This document shows, in pieces, positions 24,420-31,499 of a stretch of DNA of 48,317 nt. Below the pieces are notes generated by a model. The model did no database searches. It was not told the DNA's origin and saw only the letters and a program-made list of their open reading frames with translations. The stretch spans positions 1-48,317 of the forward strand of contig NZ_JAIVFS010000059.1 of NCBI RefSeq assembly GCF_020829645.1. Reading direction: 5' to 3'. Both the position numbers and the translations under genes were made by a program. Position 1 is the stretch's first letter, and every line of letters begins with the position of its first letter. Source of the stretch: Nostoc mirabile CHAB5784. Lineage in GTDB: Bacteria > Cyanobacteriota > Cyanobacteriia > Cyanobacteriales > Nostocaceae.

Positions 24420-25916
24420 CTAAACTCCTTTACCTATATTACAAAAAGCAGCCCAATAAAAAGGTGATTCAAACGGTTTGGTTGAGGCATTTTCATGATT
24501 AGCAGCAAAGTATTCATTTAAATATATCTTGCAACCCCAACTTAGTGAGGAGTTAATCAGCCAATCTTGAAAGCCTTTGACTGTCGTATCCCTTAACCAA
24601 CGTTGTGCTGAATTTAAAGCTAATACAATATTACTTTGCTGCTGTAGTTCTTCGTAAAATTTAATCATCAATAATGCTGTAGCTGTAGCGCTGACAGTCC
24701 AAAGACTACTGACCACATTGGTGCTACCAGCTAACAAAAATCCACTGGGTAAACCAATGTATTCATCACTGGTGCTTGTGAAGTCGGTCAAACCAGTTTC
24801 GCAAGCAGAGAGAGTAACTAGGCGACAGTTTTCTAGTTTGAAGTGAGTAATGATATCTGCTAAAGTCAGGTTTCCATCAGCTAACTGTAATCCAGAATCT
24901 TGGGGAGAAGCAGAGTTAAAGTATCCATGACAGAAGAAAAAAGCACAGTTAGCTTTCAGCAATTTTTCATGTAGTGTGACATTATGAGGATTTTCATTAA
25001 TACAGAGAATTGCTGATTTTTTGGCTTGGTCTTGCTTCAAAATATTAACATCAGTAAACTGCTTTTTGATGGCTGCAACTGCTCCTAAATCTTTTTCGTA
25101 GCCTTGATATAAATCTTCTGTGGGGTTTTGGATGGCAAATAAAGATTGAAATTCAGGACGTTGACGCAGTTGGACTTGTTGCAGAAGTTGACAACTGGGT
25201 GTATAGCCTACACCGTTGGGGAATAAGTCAATTAGGTATGATTCTTTTACAGGTAAAGCGTGGAGAGGAAACAGGTGTAAGTAGCGATGAGGAATGAGAA
25301 TTAATCTGTCGCATTGTTTGGGTACTTGGGCTAAGATTTTATCAATATATAGAATTTCTGCTAATTTTTTCAGCCGTTCTTCTAGCTGATTCTGCCATTG
25401 GATTTTATCTTGATCTTCGGGGTTGTAGTAGTCAATCAGGTATTCCTTTGTCCAATTGAATAAGGCATCTAAGTCTTGTTGATTAGAATGCCAGATGGCT
25501 GGCTTGTTGTCACGCGTGATAATGAAAGCACGAAAACAATCATTAAAAAGATACCATTCGATGATTGCAGTTTTGTTATCTAAGAAGTTTTGAATTTCTC
25601 CAAAGTTGATGCTGCTACCAACTAAAGGCAAATTTTCTGGATTTGTTAATGTTGCTTTGGTTAACAGTTCTACTAAATTGCGGGTTTTGCTACGTTCAAT
25701 ATATTCTATTGCTTCGGTGTCTCTTGCCAATGCTAGGCAAACTTCCACCATACGTATATAAAGTTGATTCCATTCTTCTGCTTGTTTGCGTTTGGCTTCT
25801 TCACCAGAAATAATGTCTCCCCGCAAAGCTTCGACTGTTTCTATTGCTGCAACAAAGGTATTGTAAGCTGAGTCAAATTGTTTTTCGTCTTGGTATAACC
25901 TGCCGAGATTTAACAA
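24420..25916 (-). CDS. CHAT-domain protease half of a split TPR-CHAT gene
   Basis: The 498-residue frame starts in a TPR-like segment ('LNLGRLYQDEKQFDSAYNTF'), followed by linker helices and a complete CHAT (caspase-HetF-associated with TPRs) peptidase domain from about 110 to the end. The catalytic pair is visible: His330 in 'FFFCHGYFNS' and Cys372 in 'LVTLSACETGLTD'. The frame is open upstream as far as a TAG at 26064-26066, where all sister repeats have TGG (Trp). Beyond it the same frame continues as TPR up to an inserted element. This was therefore originally one protein with the gene at 26237-28075. The TTG at 25916 is the earliest plausible start of the fragment, so whether it is expressed is uncertain. 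CHAT proteases cleave partner proteins on activation. Confidence 0.85.
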   Translation of the reverse strand: MLNLGRLYQDEKQFDSAYNTFVAAIETVEALRGDIISGEEAKRKQAEEWNQLYIRMVEVCLALARDTEAIEYIERSKTRNLVELLTKATLTNPENLPLVGSSINFGEIQNFLDNKTAIIEWYLFNDCFRAFIITRDNKPAIWHSNQQDLDALFNWTKEYLIDYYNPEDQDKIQWQNQLEERLKKLAEILYIDKILAQVPKQCDRLILIPHRYLHLFPLHALPVKESYLIDLFPNGVGYTPSCQLLQQVQLRQRPEFQSLFAIQNPTEDLYQGYEKDLGAVAAIKKQFTDVNILKQDQAKKSAILCINENPHNVTLHEKLLKANCAFFFCHGYFNSASPQDSGLQLADGNLTLADIITHFKLENCRLVTLSACETGLTDFTSTSDEYIGLPSGFLLAGSTNVVSSLWTVSATATALLMIKFYEELQQQSNIVLALNSAQRWLRDTTVKGFQDWLINSSLSWGCKIYLNEYFAANHENASTKPFESPFYWAAFCNIGKGV

Positions 25917-26063
25917 AGTTTCTGCATGGTATTGAGGAAAGGCGCTGCGGGTTCTAACTTCTAGTGCATCTGTAAAAGCAGCGAACGTACAGTCAATATT
26001 ATCGGCTCTGTCTCCTAATATTCTGTCACCGTAAGCAGCCCCTAGATTATGTTGCGTCGTTGC

Positions 26064-26066
26064 CTA
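26064..26066 (-). other. in-frame nonsense codon (Trp to stop) in the TPR-CHAT gene
   Basis: On the minus strand the codon is TAG where the equivalent base triplet in the other repeats is TGG, as in 'PVDWA'. It is one base change, a plus-strand C to T at 26065. It stops translation before the CHAT half even if the nearby insertion were removed. Confidence 0.85.
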
Positions 26067-26117
26067 ATCTACAGGAAAGGCGCTCTTGGTTCTAACGGAG
26101 AGTGCATCTGTATAAGC

Positions 26118-26253
26118 CAATACGGTTCAGTTAAGGATAATCGTAGGTTGGGTGGAACGTAGTGAAACCCAACAAACCCGCGAAAATGTTGGGTTTCGTT
26201 CCTCCACCCAACCTACGCAGTTTATGGTTTTTGGCGCTAACTGAACTGTATTG
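26118..26253. mobile_element. 136-bp MITE-like element inserted in the TPR-CHAT gene, with 10-bp target duplication
   Basis: The ends are inverted: CAATACGGTTCAGTTA on the left, TAACTGAACTGTATTG on the right. The 10-base sequence CTGTATAAGC flanks it on both sides (26108-26117 and 26254-26263). Removing the element plus one flank restores both the repeat sequence and the reading frame. The interior is a large palindrome of the TCGTAGGTTGGGT family. A 10-bp duplication would suit IS4-type transposases acting in trans. Confidence 0.88.
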
Positions 26254-28075
26254 CTGTATAAGCAGCGATCGCCTTTTCAATATTATCGGCTCTGTCTCCT
26301 AATATTCTGTTACGGTAAGCAGTCCCCAGATTATTTTGCGTCATTGCCCAATCTACAGGAAAGGCGCTCTTGGTTCTAACGGAGAGTGCATCTGTATAAG
26401 CAGCGATCGCCTTTTCAATATTATCGGCTCGTTCTCCTAAAATTCTGTCATCGTAAGCAGCCCCCAGATTATTTTGCGTCACTGCCCATTTTTCAGGAAA
26501 GGCGCTCTTGGTATAAACTTCCAGTGCATCTGTAAAAGCAGCGATCGCCTTTTCAATATTATCGGCTCGCTTTCCTAATATTCTGTCACCGTAAGCAGCC
26601 CCCAGATTATTTTGCGTCACTGCCCAATCTACAGGAAAAGCGCTCTTGGTTCTAACGGAGAGTGCATCTGTATAAGCTGCGATCGCTTTTTCAATATTAT
26701 CGGCTCGCTCTCCTAATATTCTGTTAACGTAAGCAGTCCCCAGATTATTTTGCGTCGTTGCCCAATTAACAGGAAAGGCGCTTTTGGTATGAACTTCCAG
26801 TGCATCTGTAAAAGCTGCGATCGCTTTTTCAATATTATCGGCTTGCTCTCCTAATATTCTGTTACGGTAAGCAATCCCCAGATTATTTTGCGTCATTGCC
26901 CAATTAACACCAAAGGCGCTTTTGGTTCTAACGGAGAGTGCATCTGTATAAGCAGCGATCGCCTTTTCAATATTATCGGCTCTGTCTCCTAATATTCTGT
27001 CACCGTAAGCAATCCCCAGATTATTTTGCGTCATTGCCCAATCTACAGGAAAGGCGCTCTTGGTTCTAACGGAGAGTGCATCTGTATAAGCAGCGATCGC
27101 CTTTTCAATATTCTCGGCTCGTTCTCCTAATATTCTCTTATCGTAAGCAAGCCCCAGATTATTTTGCGTCATTGCCCATTTTTCAGGAAAGGCGCTCTTG
27201 GTGTAAACTTCCAGTGCAGTAGAGTAAAAGGCGATCGCTAATTCAATATTCTCGGCTCTGTTTCCTAATATTCTGTCACGGTAAACATTCCCCAGATTAT
27301 ATTGCGTCGTTGCCCATTTTTCAGGAAAGGCGCTCTTGGTTGTAACGGACAGTGCTTCAGTATAAGCAGCGATCGCTAATTCAATATTCTCGGCTCGTTC
27401 TCCTAATATTCTGTCACCGTAAGCATTCCCCAGATTATTTTGCGTCGTTGCCCAATCAACACCAAAGGCGCTGCGGGTATATACAGTTAGGGCGATTTCG
27501 TAGCCAGCGATCGCAATTTCCATGTTGCTGGCTTTGCTACCCAAGGGGAACTGCTGAATCAGATTACTGAATATAACCATCATGTAGGCAATGTATTCTG
27601 CTCTATCTGGTTCCGCTTCTGCTAAGGTATTTGTTGCCCAATAACGCAATAACTCAGCAAAAAGATGATTGAGTTTATCGGTATTTGCTGCCAGCAATGG
27701 GTAAATTACTTGAGCATCGCCTTTGCTGTCTGCTGTTGCTTGCAGTATTTCTAGTAAAAATTGCCCGCAAGTGTCTATATCTTTTTGAGGGATGGGGGTA
27801 GTTTCTGGGGTAGTGAGATATGTTGCTAAGTTTCTCAACCGCTCGGCAGTATTTTCCTCTCTCTGTTGGGCAAAATGCTCTGCTGCTGCTACAACAACCT
27901 GCACAAAGTCAGCATCTAGCAATTCTGTATTCGCTGCTAATATCTTTGGTTCTTCCTCGCTAGGGCAATCTAGCAGGTTTTGAATTAGCTGATAATAAGC
28001 TTGTAAACGCTGTTCGTTCATGAGCAGGTGTGAGTTAGACGCATCTTGATGAAGCTTCAACAGTATTATCGTCAA
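26237..28075 (-). CDS. TPR half of a split TPR-CHAT protein
   Basis: The 612-residue product begins with a helical N-terminal region (about 1-185) and then has nine TPR-like repeats of 46 residues, each close to 'WAMTQNNLGIAYGDRILG'. A tenth unit is cut by the inserted element, so the last residues ('TAIQFS') come from the element. TPR arrays in such proteins act as sensor or partner-binding surfaces that hold the CHAT protease inactive. Downstream the same gene continues after the element in another frame (24420-26117). The start follows a long helical leader in which an ATG at about 28021 (residue 19, 'MNEQRLQAYYQLIQ') is an equally good start. On its own this fragment has no enzymatic part. 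Confidence 0.8.
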   Translation of the reverse strand: MTIILLKLHQDASNSHLLMNEQRLQAYYQLIQNLLDCPSEEEPKILAANTELLDADFVQVVVAAAEHFAQQREENTAERLRNLATYLTTPETTPIPQKDIDTCGQFLLEILQATADSKGDAQVIYPLLAANTDKLNHLFAELLRYWATNTLAEAEPDRAEYIAYMMVIFSNLIQQFPLGSKASNMEIAIAGYEIALTVYTRSAFGVDWATTQNNLGNAYGDRILGERAENIELAIAAYTEALSVTTKSAFPEKWATTQYNLGNVYRDRILGNRAENIELAIAFYSTALEVYTKSAFPEKWAMTQNNLGLAYDKRILGERAENIEKAIAAYTDALSVRTKSAFPVDWAMTQNNLGIAYGDRILGDRADNIEKAIAAYTDALSVRTKSAFGVNWAMTQNNLGIAYRNRILGEQADNIEKAIAAFTDALEVHTKSAFPVNWATTQNNLGTAYVNRILGERADNIEKAIAAYTDALSVRTKSAFPVDWAVTQNNLGAAYGDRILGKRADNIEKAIAAFTDALEVYTKSAFPEKWAVTQNNLGAAYDDRILGERADNIEKAIAAYTDALSVRTKSAFPVDWAMTQNNLGTAYRNRILGDRADNIEKAIAAYTAIQFS

Positions 28076-28335
28076 TTTCTGAAAAATTAGGGGATGAAAA
28101 GTTTTAGATCCTCCTTAAAAAGGCTACGGTGTACATGCAAGTTATTGAATTACCCCTCCCTAACCCTCCCCGTATGTATTGGCTACGGTGTACACACAAG
28201 CTATCGAATCACTACCAGTCCTCGAATTACCCCACCCTAACCCTCCCCTTATAAAGGGGAGGGAACGAGATTCTCTTGTTTCCCCCCAATATATCGGGGG
28301 GATTAAGGGGGGTAATTCGACTTGTGTATACGATT
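28076..28335. repeat. intergenic repeat block B, related to block A
   Basis: No gene seen. It has a GGCTACGGTGTACACACAAG arm, CCCCACCCTAACCCTCCCC and CCCCCCAATATATCGGGGG segments, and an end ATTCGACTTGTGT. Order and orientation match block A at about 21872-22029. Confidence 0.7.
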
Positions 28336-28362
28336 AAATTTCTTTTTTCCCCTTTCTAATGT

Positions 28363-28600
28363 TGATTCGGCGATCGCATTTGTTGATTTAGCGATCGCAT
28401 TTGCTGATTCGGCGTTTGCATTTGTTGATTCGGCGTTTGCATTTGTTGATTCGGCGTTTGCATTTGTTGATTTGGCGTTCGCATTTGTTGATTCGGCGTT
28501 CGCATTCGTTGATTCGGCGTTCGCATTTGTTGATTCGGCGTTCGCATTTCTTGATTTAGCGATGCCTACGGCTGGCTACGCCTACGCATTTGTTGATTGC
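28363..28600. repeat. 21-bp tandem repeat array (about ten units)
   Basis: Units of the form GTTGATTCGGCGTTTGCATTT follow without spacers. Two outer units carry GCGATCGC, and the last is interrupted by the palindromic repeat GATGCCTACGGCTGGCTACG. Because 21 is a multiple of 3 the array is open in several frames on both strands. I do not treat these frames as genes. Confidence 0.85.
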
Positions 28601-28765
28601 ACTTATTCTCAAACAACAAATCGATATAAAAAATGAGTAAAAATACAGACAAACTCGTAATTATTTCGTTGAACTTTTAATGAAATAAATCCACAAAACT
28701 ACCCATCTCAGGCAAAAGGATACTCCACTATGTTGAAAAAGGAATTATTAAAAAAAGGATATCTC

Positions 28766-29203
28766 ATGTCTTTAAGAACTCGTGGTTCTGCTGCTGTTGA
28801 CAAAGCCCAACTTCGTCTCGCCTTGCTTAAATCCGTTGATGAAAATCTGGATTTAGGACATGGATTAACCATTGAAGCCTACAACCACCTTATCAATACT
28901 ACTCGTGCAACGTTAGAAGCTCATAACACGCTTGTGTCCAATCTTGAGGAATCGCGTAAAACAATAATCCAGATGGATAAAGCCCTCTCCGAAATGTCTG
29001 AACGAATGCTAAGTGGAGTTGCAACTATCTACGGCAGAAACAGTGTACAGTATTCCAAAGCTGGCGGCTCTAATGGAAAAAGAAATAAAAAATCTATTTC
29101 AAAAGTTGCTCCAGTTGTAGCGGTTCTTCCCACTCAATCGGTTCAAGCTGCAATTGCGAATGCGTCAACTAACGGTAACGGCACAACTCCTGTGCTGCAA
29201 TAA
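28766..29203 (+). CDS. conserved small cyanobacterial protein of unknown function
   Basis: I chose the ATG at 28766 because a purine-rich AAAAAAGGA lies just before it; an ATG 36 bp upstream is in frame. This gives about 145 residues beginning 'MSLRTRGSAAVDKAQLRL'. The central part (about 20-95) is predicted helical and may form a coiled coil ('INTTRATLEAHNTLVSNLEE'). The C-terminal part is basic ('SNGKRNKKSISK'), then A/T/N-rich and probably disordered. No catalytic motif is seen. A terminator-like hairpin follows at 29279-29309. It stands alone on its strand. Confidence 0.6.
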   Translation: MSLRTRGSAAVDKAQLRLALLKSVDENLDLGHGLTIEAYNHLINTTRATLEAHNTLVSNLEESRKTIIQMDKALSEMSERMLSGVATIYGRNSVQYSKAGGSNGKRNKKSISKVAPVVAVLPTQSVQAAIANASTNGNGTTPVLQ

Positions 29204-29278
29204 TCCACTTCTTTCATAAATCTAGTGTAGTGTCAAGCCTAAATTTGTGTATTAAATGTAAGTTGTGTTGACGTAAGG

Positions 29279-29309
29279 AAACCCAACATCGATTATGTTG
29301 TTGGGTTTT
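29279..29309 (+). terminator. terminator-like hairpin after the 28766-29203 gene
   Basis: AAACCCAACA pairs with TGTTGGGTTT across the loop, followed by T and G residues. It belongs to the TGTTGGGTTT repeat family, so the terminator role is uncertain. Confidence 0.45.
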
Positions 29310-29729
29310 GCAAAGAGGATGTTTGAAAAGTCCTCTTGTTGGTATCAAAAGTTCTAAATACCTCTAAATCCCCCGATAAATTGGGGGACTTTGATTCTGG
29401 TTCCCCCCTTTTTAAGGGGGGTTAGGGGGGATCTAAAAGTGCCTAAAATCACAGCCAACCACTTTTCAAACAAGCTCTTAGAGGATCGTTGGTAACTATC
29501 CAATTTTCTTTCTGGAGTGCATTTTTTACCGCTTCATGAAATAAATCTCTAGCTGACATCAGTAAACAACTTTGTTCGTATTCTTAACATAACTGCCCGG
29601 ATATTTTACCTAGTGCCGACATTTTTGAAAACCCTGCAACAGTTCAACTTGCATAGGGTAATTTGTCGTAAACATTTTTGCATTAGTAGTTAACTTGTAT
29701 AAAAATATACTATATTATCAAAAGTATGA

Positions 29730-29804
29730 GAAAGGCGATCGCCCTCCGGGAAGAGTCCGCGATCGCCTTTCTTTAAACCCCGACTTTTTAGAAAAGTCGG
29801 GGTT
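29730..29804. terminator. two adjacent hairpins, GAAAGGCGATCGC stem and AAACCCCGACTTTT stem
   Basis: The first stem pairs GAAAGGCGATCGC with GCGATCGCCTTTC and is followed by TTTAAA. The second pairs AACCCCGACTTTT with AAAAGTCGGGGTT. Both look like strong RNA hairpins, but no gene ends close by. They may be repeats, or may insulate the Rpn-type gene from upstream transcription. Confidence 0.5.
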
Positions 29805-29905
29805 CTATTTCACCGATAGTCTGGCGTGAAAATTCCATACCCAAATATATAGATAGTATATTAAACCACAATATATAAATACAGTCACTTAGTTAGCGAT
29901 CGCCC

Positions 29906-30751
29906 TTGAGTTACGATAACACCTGCAAATACCTTGCCGAAAAATACCCTGGTGACTTTGCCAGATGGTTACTTGCATCTGACACCTCAGATATCCAAGT
30001 ACTCAAAACCGAACTCAACCTCGAACCCATTCGTGCTGATTCGGTAACGTTCCTGCAAATCTCTAACCAAATCTTACATTTAGAGTTTCAAACTACACCA
30101 AAATCCAAAACCCCGCTTGACTTTCGGATGCTGGATTACTACACCAGATTAAAGCGAGAATACTGGTGTGAGATTGAGCAGGTGTTGATTTTTTTACAAG
30201 CCACTTCTTCAGAAATTGTTTTTAATACCCAGTATGTAGATAAAAAAACCAGACACGAGTATCGAGTAATTCGTTTATGGGAAGAAGATCCTACACCACT
30301 GCTAGCTAACCCCGCACTCTTACCACTGGCGACATTAGCCAGAACCGACTCACCGACAGACTTGTTAACTCAAGTCGCGGCTAGTGTCGATATGATTGAA
30401 GAAACAGACGAGCGACAGAATATATCAGCTTGTGTTCAGGTTTTGGCTGGTTTGCGGTTTGACAAAAGTTTGATTACACAGCTTTTTAGAGAGGAAATTA
30501 TGCAAGAATCTGTAATTTACCAAGACATTCTGCAAAAGGGATTGCAACAAGGAGAAGAACGAGGAAAGAAACAGGAGGCGTTACAACTGATTATGCGTCA
30601 GTTAACACGTCGGTTTGCTGCAATTGAACCAGAGATAGAACAGCAGATTCGCACATTATCTATAACTCAACTAGAAGAGTTAGCTGAGGCGCTGTTAGAT
30701 TTCTCCAGTCAAAATGATTTAGTGAATTACTTAGCGAATATCTCAACCTAA
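29906..30751 (+). CDS. Rpn-family PD-(D/E)XK nuclease with DUF4351-type tail
   Basis: The 281-residue product starts at TTG (29906), right after a GCGATCGC site; the reading 'MSYDNTCKYLAEKYPGDFAR' matches the usual start of this family. The nuclease core is at about 15-110, with 'LKTELNLEPIRADSVTF' and 'LHLEFQTTP' supplying the Asp and Glu-x-Gln of the PD-(D/E)XK site. The tail (about 210-281) has 'GLQQGEERGKKQEALQ' and 'RFAAIEPEIEQQIRTLS', a DUF4351-like helical module. Rpn proteins are transposase-like nucleases, often called recombination-promoting nucleases. The cellular role of cyanobacterial copies is unknown. A duplicated copy of its 3' end follows directly. Confidence 0.82.
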   Translation: MSYDNTCKYLAEKYPGDFARWLLASDTSDIQVLKTELNLEPIRADSVTFLQISNQILHLEFQTTPKSKTPLDFRMLDYYTRLKREYWCEIEQVLIFLQATSSEIVFNTQYVDKKTRHEYRVIRLWEEDPTPLLANPALLPLATLARTDSPTDLLTQVAASVDMIEETDERQNISACVQVLAGLRFDKSLITQLFREEIMQESVIYQDILQKGLQQGEERGKKQEALQLIMRQLTRRFAAIEPEIEQQIRTLSITQLEELAEALLDFSSQNDLVNYLANIST

Positions 30752-30764
30752 TCAGAAAGTGTAC

Positions 30765-31087
30765 AGGTTTTAGCTGGTTTGCGGTTTGACAAAAGTTTGA
30801 TTACACAGCTTTTTAGAGAGGAAATTATGCAAGAATCTGTAATTTACCAAGACATTCTGCAAAAGGGAGAAGAACGAGGAAAGAAACAGGAGGCGCTACA
30901 ACTGATTATGCGTCAGTTAACACGTCGGTTTGCTGCAATTGAGCCAGAGATAGAACAGCAGATTCGTACATTATCGATTACTCAACTAGAAGAGTTAGCT
31001 GAGGCGCTGTTAGATTTCAACAGTCAAAGCGATTTAGTCAATTACTTAGTAAATATCTCTTTATCTCAACCTAATCAGGAAGATTAA
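30765..31087 (+). pseudogene. tandem duplicate of the 3' end of the Rpn-type gene
   Basis: The sequence from about 30436 to the end of the preceding gene is repeated almost exactly from about 30765. The copy encodes 'RFDKSLITQLFREEIMQE' onward but lacks 12 bp (the four residues 'GLQQ'). It keeps its frame and stop but has no nuclease core and no convincing start; a TTG at 30779 could start a 102-residue peptide. Most likely a by-product of unequal recombination. Confidence 0.75.
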
Positions 31088-31191
31088 AATAATTCGTAAT
31101 TCGTAATGACGCTCCTGCGTCGCTAACGCTGCGCTAACGTAATTCGTAATTAAGTGATGCCTACAGCTAGCTTTGCCCACGCTATGGTTAA
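31088..31191. repeat. short palindromic repeats between the Rpn duplicate and MITE copy 2
   Basis: AATTCGTAAT units frame a GACGCTCCTGCGTCGCTAAC-type palindrome, and a GATGCCTACAGCTAGCTTTG repeat follows. The same families occur inside or beside genes elsewhere in the window. Confidence 0.5.
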
Positions 31192-31365
31192 CCCTGTTTT
31201 GTCATTCTGGGAGAATCCAATCGCTGAAAGCCTTTTAGAGCTTTACTTTCGAGTTTTTAGCTAGAAATTTGATTTACTGTTAGAAAATAAAGCCTCAAAC
31301 CTTGATTAAGTCAACGTCTCAGAATCTGGCTTCGATTATTATTTTCCGAAAGTGACAAAACAGGG
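31192..31365. mobile_element. MITE-like element, copy 2 (174 bp, TTAA flanks)
   Basis: The element runs from CCCTGTTTTGTCATTCTGGG to the inverted CCGAAAGTGACAAAACAGGG and is flanked by TTAA on both sides (31188-31191 and 31366-31369). Its reverse complement aligns over the whole length with copy 1 at 2980-3152. It has no coding capacity. Confidence 0.8.
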
Positions 31366-31499
31366 TTAAAGTCAAGGAAGACGAAAGGGAGCAGGGGGGA
31401 GAACCCCATCAATAAATTTATTTGCTGTAAAACCCTTGATTGCTGAGGAATTCCAGCATCTTTCTCCCCTACCTCTCTAGTCTGAATTATCAAAAAGCG

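Larger units (their letters stand above)
25960..27530 (-). repeat. 138-bp coding repeats (46-residue TPR units)
   Basis: About ten units with a 138-bp period; anchors are CAGATTATTTTGCGTC and GCGATCGC-containing stretches. Several units are nearly identical at DNA level, so the array is probably unstable and recently expanded. Confidence 0.85.
29204..29905. other. intergenic region with several hairpins
   Basis: No gene seen. It holds a CCCAACA / TGTTGGG hairpin (29279-29309), CCCCCTTTTTAAGGGGGG-type repeat arms near 29403, two adjacent strong hairpins (29730-29771 and 29775-29804), and the start region of the Rpn-type gene. Confidence 0.5.

Noticed and set aside
25960..27530. CRISPR-like regular repeats
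   Set aside because: They are 138-bp coding units for TPR motifs, in frame throughout.
28363..28600. CRISPR array
   Set aside because: Units are directly adjacent with no unique spacers, and no cas genes are present.
28322..28636. Long frames on both strands over the 21-bp repeat array as heptad-repeat proteins
   Set aside because: A repeat whose unit is a multiple of three is automatically open in several frames. There is no good start site and no flanking conserved sequence.
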